Origin: Nitrososphaerota archaeon
Lineage (GTDB): Archaea; Thermoproteota; Nitrososphaeria; Nitrososphaerales; UBA183
NCBI GenBank assembly: GCA_029784825.1
Contig: JAFMAU010000036.1
Coordinates: 1 to 18,127, forward strand
DNA: 18,127 nt
Direction of reading: 5' to 3'
The position numbers were made by a program, and so were the translations under genes. The first letter of the stretch is position 1. The number at the start of each line of letters is the position of its first letter. This document shows positions 14,713 through 18,127 of this stretch, in pieces. Under the pieces are notes generated by a model, which was given only the letters and a program-made list of their open reading frames with translations, was not told the DNA's origin and ran no database searches.

Positions 14713-15711
14713 ATGGGCTACAGGATGCCAGCGGAGTGGGCGCCGCACGAAGGCACGTGGTTGGCGTGGCCGAAGAACGCTGAGACCTTCTCCAGGGAGC
14801 ATCTCGTCCAGGTGCGCAGGACCTACGCCAAGATGATAGCTGAGCTCTGCACCGGAGAGAGGGTGCATCTGCTCGTGGACGACAGGCAGTCGGAGAAGGA
14901 CGTCCTCGCGATGGTCCCTCCGAACGGCAACCTCGTCTTCCATCTGCTACGCTCGGCCGACGTGTGGGTCAGGGACTACGGACCCATCTTCGTCAAGAAC
15001 CGGGGCATCGCAGCCACCAAGTGGGTCTTCAACGCCTGGGGGGGCAAGTACGACGACCTTCTTCCGGACGACGAGACTGGAAGCGCGATCGTCCGGGAGA
15101 CCGGGCTCCCCTATTTCCAGACCGGGAGGGTACTGGAGGGCGGGTCCATAGACGTCAACGGACGCGGACTCCTACTCACCACCAGGCAGTGCCTCCTGAA
15201 CAAGAACAGGAATCCGTCGATGAGTCAAGCGGAGATCGAGCAGATGCTCCGCGACAATCTCGGCGTCGTCCACACCATATGGCTCGAGGCAGGGATAGAG
15301 GGTGACGACACGGACGGCCACGTGGACGACGTCGCGCGCTTCGTCTCCCACGACACGGTGGTCTGCATGACAGAAGGCGGGGACGGGGCCAACGGCGAGC
15401 CGCTCGCTGCCAACCTCGAGGTGCTCTCGCGGGCAAGGGGTCCTGAAGGCAAGCCGCTCAGGGTCGAGGAGATACCCGCGCCCGCCCCCATCGAGAGCGA
15501 ATACGGCAGGCTCCCAGCGTCGTATGCAAACTTCTACATCGGCAACTCGGTGGTTCTTGTCCCGACCTACGGCGACTCCAACGACGGCAGGGCTCTGAGG
15601 ACCATAGGCAAGCTCTTCCCCTCGCGCAGGACCGTCGGCTTGGACTGCAGGAGCCTGGTCACAGGGCTGGGCGCCATACACTGCGTGACTCAGCAGCAGC
15701 CCGAGCTGTGA
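14713..15711 (+). CDS. aguA: Agmatine deiminase
   Basis: This 332-residue pentein-fold enzyme converts agmatine to N-carbamoylputrescine and ammonia. Expected active-site residues are present: D88 in VWVRDYGP, the EGGSIDVNG loop (142-150), H203 and D205 in DTDGHVDDVARF, and the nucleophilic C324 in GLGAIHCVTQQQP. This set separates it from arginine deiminase. The start is ATG 14713 in MGYRMPAEW; ATG 14725 is also possible, but the family usually keeps residues before MPAEW. It follows aguB closely with no promoter-like AT stretch between, so it is the second gene of a two-gene unit. No arginine decarboxylase is in the window. It ends two bases from the stop of the convergent threonyl-tRNA synthetase gene. 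Confidence 0.94.
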   Translation: MGYRMPAEWAPHEGTWLAWPKNAETFSREHLVQVRRTYAKMIAELCTGERVHLLVDDRQSEKDVLAMVPPNGNLVFHLLRSADVWVRDYGPIFVKNRGIAATKWVFNAWGGKYDDLLPDDETGSAIVRETGLPYFQTGRVLEGGSIDVNGRGLLLTTRQCLLNKNRNPSMSQAEIEQMLRDNLGVVHTIWLEAGIEGDDTDGHVDDVARFVSHDTVVCMTEGGDGANGEPLAANLEVLSRARGPEGKPLRVEEIPAPAPIESEYGRLPASYANFYIGNSVVLVPTYGDSNDGRALRTIGKLFPSRRTVGLDCRSLVTGLGAIHCVTQQQPEL

Positions 15712-15713
15712 GC

Positions 15714-17408
15714 TCACTCGAAGGCGGACGTCTTCTGCCTGACCTCTTCCAGGAAGCTCTCGAGTCTCACGCCGAACGTCTGCTCGCCCGACCTCTTCCT
15801 GACGGCCACCGTGCCCGCGTCTTGCTCTTTCTTCCCTATCACAAGCATGTACGGTGTCTTCTGCAGTTGTGCGTTCCTTATCTTCGCCGCCATGGTGCCA
15901 GTTTCGAAGTCGCCCTCCGCCCTCATGCCTGCGGCTGTCAGCGCAGAAAGCACGGTCTCAGAGTATGCCCTGTACTCGTCCGAAAGAGGAATCACCTTGA
16001 CCTGGACCGGCGAGAGCCAGACCGGAAGAGTGCCCTTGTAGTGCTCGAGCATGATGCCTATGAACCTCTCGAGAGAACCGAGGATGGTCCTGTGGAGCAC
16101 GACCGGAGTGTGTTCCATCCCGTCTGAACCTGTGTAGGAGAGCTTGAATCTCTTGGGCATCTGGAGGTCCACCTGGAAGGTGCCGCACTGCCACTCCCTT
16201 CCCAGGGAGTCCCTGATGTCCACGTCTATCTTCGGCCCGTAGAATGTGCCCTCCTTCTCCTTCACCCCGTACTGCTCGCCCCTTGACTTTAGGACCCGGA
16301 TCAGGATGTTGGTTGCCCGCTCCCACTCCTCATCGCTTCCCATCGTCTCGTCGGGCCTGGTCGAGAGCTTTGGCTTGTACTCCAGCTTGAAGACGGCGTA
16401 CACCTTCTTCATGATGTCGAGCATGTCTCCCAGCTCTTTCTCCGCCTGTTCCTCAGTGCAGATGATGTGGGCGTCGTCCTGGGTGAGCACCTTCACCCTG
16501 AAGAGCCCGCTTGCCACGCCGCTCAGCTCGTTCCTGTAGAGGGGGTCGAAGATGGCGTATCGGACGGGGAGGTCGCGGAAGCTCCACTTCCTCGACTTGT
16601 AGACCAGGAACGTCGACGGGCAGTTCATTGGCTTCATCCCGAACTCGTCGTCGCCGATGCTCGTCAGGAACATGTTCTCCTTGTAATGCTCCGAATGGCC
16701 GCTCACACGCCAAAGCGCGGTGTTGGCGAGGGCGGGGGTGCTGATCTCCTGGTAACCCCTCTCCCTGAGCTCTGACCTGAGGAAATTGATCAGCGCGTCT
16801 CTCAGCTTCAGACCCTTGTCGTGCCAGTAGACCATCCCCGGCGAAGGCTCCTGGAAGCTGAAGAGGTCGAGCCGCTCCCCGATGGTCCTGTGGTCGGTGT
16901 CGGGGAGGCTCCCAAAGTCGCTCTTCCTTATCCGGGCGTAGAGCTCTCCCTCGGTCGGCTCGCGCTTCGGTTTGGAGACGGACGCCGCTTGCGCCGCCGA
17001 CGCTCCGTAGCTCCTCGACATCTCTGCGAGCGGGTGGCCCTTCACCTTCATTTGAAGCGCCTTGTTCCAGCCGAACGGGGCCCGCATGACCTCGAGCCCA
17101 GAGCTCTTGGCCTGCGCTTCCATTTCGAGGAGCACAGGAAGCGCGTCAGCCGGGCGCGCGAGGTTCTGGGAGAGGTGGGCGAAGGGGTAGATCATCACCC
17201 TCCTGGTGCCCAACTTCGAGAGGAACTCCTTCGCTTCGGCGACCGCCTCTGCTGCGACCTTGCCGTCGTCCCCCTGCTCCACGGTGGTGAACAGCACTAC
17301 AAGCTCCTCTTCCCGGACGAGCTTCTGCTGAGCCTCTTCCGCTCCAGCTATTTCCTTCTGTATGGGTTTGTACTCTATGAAATCCACGTGCATCTGGAGT
17401 ATCTTCAT
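15714..17408 (-). CDS. thrS: Threonyl-tRNA synthetase, archaeal type
   Basis: This 564-residue enzyme charges tRNA-Thr. Residues 1-140 form the archaeal N-terminal editing domain, related to D-Tyr deacylase and starting MKILQMHVDFIEY. It removes Ser mischarged on the tRNA. An Ala/Ser-rich linker (about 134-147) leads to the class II core. The active-site zinc ligands are C263 in MNCPSTF, H314 in DDAHIIC and H439 in VVLHRTI. Motif 2 Arg lies in YRNELSGVASGLFRV, and motif 3 is GSLERFIGIML. The C-terminal 100 residues are the anticodon-binding domain. At 564 residues it is somewhat shorter than many archaeal forms. It starts with ATG, 16 bases after the stop of a small zinc protein and behind a GGAG run, so the two are probably cotranscribed. 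Confidence 0.95.
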   Translation of the reverse strand: MKILQMHVDFIEYKPIQKEIAGAEEAQQKLVREEELVVLFTTVEQGDDGKVAAEAVAEAKEFLSKLGTRRVMIYPFAHLSQNLARPADALPVLLEMEAQAKSSGLEVMRAPFGWNKALQMKVKGHPLAEMSRSYGASAAQAASVSKPKREPTEGELYARIRKSDFGSLPDTDHRTIGERLDLFSFQEPSPGMVYWHDKGLKLRDALINFLRSELRERGYQEISTPALANTALWRVSGHSEHYKENMFLTSIGDDEFGMKPMNCPSTFLVYKSRKWSFRDLPVRYAIFDPLYRNELSGVASGLFRVKVLTQDDAHIICTEEQAEKELGDMLDIMKKVYAVFKLEYKPKLSTRPDETMGSDEEWERATNILIRVLKSRGEQYGVKEKEGTFYGPKIDVDIRDSLGREWQCGTFQVDLQMPKRFKLSYTGSDGMEHTPVVLHRTILGSLERFIGIMLEHYKGTLPVWLSPVQVKVIPLSDEYRAYSETVLSALTAAGMRAEGDFETGTMAAKIRNAQLQKTPYMLVIGKKEQDAGTVAVRKRSGEQTFGVRLESFLEEVRQKTSAFE

Positions 17409-17424
17409 GCGGGATGAGCTCCGG

Positions 17425-17628
17425 TCACCAGCGCGCCCTTTCCAAGGATTTCGATTTCTTGGTCGCCTTCTTCCAAGCCTTGTAGTGCTCGTGGCAGAGG
17501 TAGACTCTCCTCCCTTCGCCGCCTGCCGTCAGGCCGCTTCCGGCGAGTTGCTCCTTGCTGAGGGAGCGTTCGGCTTTGTTCGAGCATCCGCCTATGCCGC
17601 AATTCACTCCCTTGTCGACTCGACCCAA
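17425..17628 (-). CDS. Small putative zinc-binding protein upstream of thrS
   Basis: This 67-residue basic protein has C10-x4-C15 near the N-terminus and C45-H46-E47-H48 near the C-terminus, a plausible single zinc site. It ends with a Lys-rich helix (HYKAWKKATKKSKSLERARW) that could contact nucleic acid. I recall similar small proteins in Thaumarchaeota but cannot name a function. The start is chosen as TTG 17628 (MGRVDKGVNC), 30 bases from a strong TATA box, which gives a nearly leaderless message. The longer open frame from TTG 17652 would begin upstream of the expected transcription start. It sits 16 bases before thrS and likely shares its transcript, which hints at a translation-related role but does not prove it. 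Confidence 0.6.
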   Translation of the reverse strand: MGRVDKGVNCGIGGCSNKAERSLSKEQLAGSGLTAGGEGRRVYLCHEHYKAWKKATKKSKSLERARW

Positions 17629-17654
17629 TTTGGCGAACCGGCGCCTTCTCAATC

Positions 17655-17662
17655 TATATAAT
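17655..17662. promoter_or_regulatory. TATA box upstream of the zinc protein and thrS
   Basis: TATATAAT (ATTATATA on the minus strand) is the strongest TATA element in the window. It is centred 30 bases before TTG 17628. Being nearly symmetrical, it could also start plus-strand transcription near 17685 toward the partial gene at the right edge. Confidence 0.6.
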
Positions 17663-17899
17663 CATTGGCGCGGGCGATGCGGACAGAAGCGCTTCCATTG
17701 GACGAGTGACTGTCGGGGAAGAGGTCCCTGAGCGAAGGTATGGTCAACGCCCGCTGGGCGGTGTTGGGCATTGAAGGCTGTACTCTCCTGCCGGGTGACT
17801 GCCAGCATCTCTGGACACGCCGCCGCCCCAGAGCCGAGCAGGCTCGCCTTCAACGAGAGCACCAGTTCCGGGATTCCTTCTCCCTTGCGCGGATTCGGC
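17663..17899. other. Unresolved stretch upstream of the MEDS-like frame
   Basis: This 237-base stretch lies between the TATA box and the recognisable part of the edge gene. All three plus frames are partly open, but each has a weakness. Frame 3 (GTG 17706) stops after about 22 codons. Frame 1 has a 76-codon open run from 17740 without family features. Frame 2 joins the MEDS-like region but is unconvincing in composition. The minus-strand open frame across it reads like an antisense shadow. Confidence 0.4.
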
Positions 17900-18127
17900 A
17901 TGGACGCGAGTCGCCTCGAGGAAGCGGGTCTGCTCGCCATCACGAGCTCCGAGGAGACCTGCATGCCTGACGGCAGGGTGGACACGGATGCAGTCGTCGA
18001 AGGGTTCTCGGACCTGGCCAAGCGCTACAGCAAGAGGGGGTCGGAAGGGGTGCGCGCGTCAGCCGAGATGTCGCCCTTTTTCCTGCACGGGCCAACCAAA
18101 GAGCTTGAGGGGTGCGAGCACGCACTA
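17900..18127 (+). CDS. Partial gene with MEDS-like sensory domain (runs off the edge)
   Basis: From ATG 17900 the frame is open for 76 codons to the edge. The peptide has the order EEAGLLAITSSEETCMPDGR, then VDTDAVVEGFSDLAKRYSKR, then VRASAEMSPFFLHG, then KELEGCEHAL. This resembles the second half of the MEDS domain (DcmR-type sensory domain of methanogens and methylotrophs), where G-L-ID residues lead to a G-x-R-x-x-(G/A)-E-M and a final L-x-x-x-E. The assignment is by remembered pattern. The same frame is open back to about 17732, with possible starts at TTG 17771, GTG 17795 and TTG 17885, but the encoded residues there do not look like the first half of the domain. A separate short frame, GTG 17706 to the TGA before 17775, could be a frameshifted N-terminus. 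Confidence 0.45.
   Translation, partial: MDASRLEEAGLLAITSSEETCMPDGRVDTDAVVEGFSDLAKRYSKRGSEGVRASAEMSPFFLHGPTKELEGCEHAL

Noticed and set aside
1..18127. CRISPR array, insertion sequence or defence island
   Set aside because: No regularly spaced repeats, transposase, terminal inverted repeats or known defence genes were seen. The intein is the only mobile element.

Overview
This window reads as a piece of a high-GC archaeal chromosome. The archaeal markers are RNA polymerase subunit P (Rpo12), an archaeal family-B DNA polymerase, an archaeal-type threonyl-tRNA synthetase with its own N-terminal editing domain, the archaeal thiolase/DUF35/HMG-CoA synthase gene set, and TATA-like AT islands 28 to 37 bases upstream of start codons. 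From remembered family resemblance, the polymerase and the small zinc protein beside thrS look most like Nitrososphaerota (Thaumarchaeota) or a related lineage. That placement is a moderate-confidence inference, not a search result.

Layout. At the left edge (2-265, +) is the C-terminal end of a CPA1-type Na+/H+ antiporter. A gene-poor gap follows, then a small protein made of two tandem SpoVT/AbrB-type DNA-binding domains (559-906, +). From 966 to 7802 everything runs on the minus strand. In transcription order this is a DegT/DnrJ/EryC1 sugar aminotransferase, a GT2 polyprenyl-phosphate mannosyltransferase-like enzyme, acetyl-CoA synthetase, Rpo12, HMG-CoA synthase, thiolase and the DUF35 scaffold. 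The last three make the first committed intermediates of the mevalonate route to archaeal lipids, and are packed with a 1-base overlap and a zero-base junction. Acetyl-CoA synthetase just upstream could supply their acetyl-CoA, but it appears to have its own promoter.

A single AT island at 7832-7838 sits between the divergent aminotransferase gene and a GT-C membrane glycosyltransferase (7872-8885, +). With the GT2 enzyme these genes suggest cell-surface or protein glycosylation from a polyprenyl-phosphate sugar donor. Two small unknown membrane proteins follow, converging with an 8-base overlap of their ends.

The centre is polB (9838-13695, +), interrupted exactly inside catalytic motif C by a 419-residue intein (11776-13032). 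The intein carries a LAGLIDADG homing endonuclease, and its codon use is far less GC-biased than that of its host gene. Next come N-carbamoylputrescine amidase and agmatine deiminase (13837-15711, +), which together turn agmatine into putrescine. They converge, two bases apart, on threonyl-tRNA synthetase (15714-17408, -), which is preceded by a 67-residue zinc-binding protein. The right edge holds the start of a plus-strand gene whose visible part resembles the second half of a MEDS sensory domain. Its N-terminal end is not clean.

I saw no rRNA, tRNA, CRISPR array or insertion sequence. The intein is the only clear mobile element.
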